From Flammeovirgaceae bacterium (GTDB taxonomy: Bacteria; Bacteroidota; Bacteroidia; Cytophagales; Cyclobacteriaceae): a stretch of DNA of 64,000 bases. Below the pieces are notes generated by a model. It made no database searches. It worked only from the letters and a program-made list of their open reading frames with translations, and had not been told where the DNA came from. How positions within the stretch are numbered: position 1 is the first letter of the stretch; every line of letters begins with the position of its first letter. Both the position numbers and the translations under genes were made by a program. The stretch lies in the NCBI GenBank assembly GCA_016712035.1, contig JADJRT010000008.1:127910-191909 (forward strand), given 5' to 3'. Positions 63,585 to 64,000 of this stretch are shown piece after piece.

Positions 63585-64000
63585 TTAGGCAGATAGAAAT
63601 TTATTGAGTGGAACGTATGTTTTAATGTAGTACGGAAGTTTGGTTTTCATTTTATCGTCCACGCGGTTAAAGTCTTCCACATTAAAACTTGGGTTGTGGT
63701 AGAGTTCTGTAAAAATCCTGTTGGTCCATAATCTCCACGTGTGGATCGGTAACGTAGGCATGAAAGAAAAATAGCGCAATGCCTGGAATATCGTCAATAC
63801 CTTCAATGCTGTTCGTGCTTAAAATTTATCGAACTCGTCATTCAGCAATCGTCTTTTTCCTTTTATTTGATTGCTTAAAAGTGATTAACTCCAGCAATTC
63901 GCGCCAACCAATTTTACGGTCAATCTTTAATGACTTGCGTAGTTTCTCAAATCAAAATACTCTTCCGGCTTGTTATCGTATTTCTCTTTCGCTCTTGCTG
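63585..64000 (-). CDS. hsdR: Type I restriction enzyme HsdR, C-terminal part (partial, indels)
   Basis: The window ends inside this gene. Pieces in three frames give KPEEYFD, EKLRKSLKIDRKIGWRELLE, DEFDKFLSTNSIEG, FFHAYVTDPHVEIMD and NPSFNVEDFNRVDDKM, ending in YYIKTYVPLNKFLSA. This is the EcoEI_R_C-type C-terminal domain of HsdR, which contacts the methyltransferase. At least three indels are needed. The helicase and nuclease domains lie beyond the window. Confidence 0.8.

Noticed and set aside
1..64000. rRNA or tRNA genes
   Set aside because: I saw no sequence with a tRNA-like cloverleaf and TTCRANNC arm or any rRNA block while reading both strands; a dedicated search could still find one.

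Overview
This window most probably comes from a member of the Bacteroidota, likely a Cytophagales-type bacterium. The signs are several secreted proteins with carboxypeptidase-regulatory-like domains, a DUF5686 protein, an OmpA/PD40 protein, the aerobic kynurenine route, TTTG-N19-TAnnTTTG promoter spacing, and moderately low GC. The sequence carries many single-base indels in homopolymer runs that break otherwise normal, even essential, genes. Where I could rejoin the frames I give one feature for the whole gene and name the break. I read most breaks as sequencing or assembly errors, not pseudogenes.

Layout. 1-5.6 kb: end of a surface-polysaccharide locus (O-antigen ligase-like end, polyprenyl glycosylphosphotransferase, WecA-like transferase), then pheS, a DegT aminotransferase and 3-hydroxyacyl-CoA dehydrogenase. 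5.6-11.5 kb: a Rieske-like lipoprotein, an amino-acid permease, an ECF sigma factor with a membrane anti-sigma/TonB-type protein, and a VWA protein. 11.7-16 kb: LPS/glycan glycosyltransferases and an FkbM methyltransferase. 16-21.9 kb: ECF sigma/anti-sigma, gmk, nadD, a DUF5686 protein and mnmH. 21.9-31.5 kb: NAD-related genes, namely kynurenine 3-monooxygenase, kynureninase, 3-hydroxyanthranilate dioxygenase, an aminomuconate-semialdehyde-type dehydrogenase, PnuC and NadR. 31.7-40 kb: a ribosyl/nucleoside and sugar salvage cluster (nucleoside hydrolase, sugar transporter, ADP-ribosylglycohydrolase, ribokinase, SMP-30, FucP-type permease, nucleotidyltransferase, sugar kinase). 40.1-41.6 kb: an M28 peptidase.

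41.7-55.5 kb is the most unusual part: an array of about 18 structured attC-like sites (mostly 118-124 nt, three of about 160 nt). They separate small cassettes whose genes all lie on the minus strand. The two ends of nearly every cassette are inverted copies of each other over about 9-10 nt, while the two arms flanking one site do not match. That is the pattern expected for integron cassettes, but the R boxes do not fit the classical GTTRRRY consensus and no integron integrase is in the window. Cargo includes a HigBA toxin-antitoxin pair with its own promoter and operator, an Mrr-type endonuclease, lipoproteins, a DUF2306 protein, duplicated cassettes and cassettes without ORFs. An IS110-family element sits in one attC-like site. 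Its non-coding left end folds by eye into a bridge-RNA-like structure whose guide loops match the attC core and the element's own right end.

55.8-64 kb: a DDE-type recombinase, then an apparent defence operon on the minus strand ending at a terminator: hsdR (partial), hsdM-hsdS, a long prokaryotic Argonaute with a degenerate PIWI site, a SIR2-domain protein and a Bro-N protein. The Argonaute-SIR2 pair lies inside the type I restriction operon and looks like an abortive-infection module.
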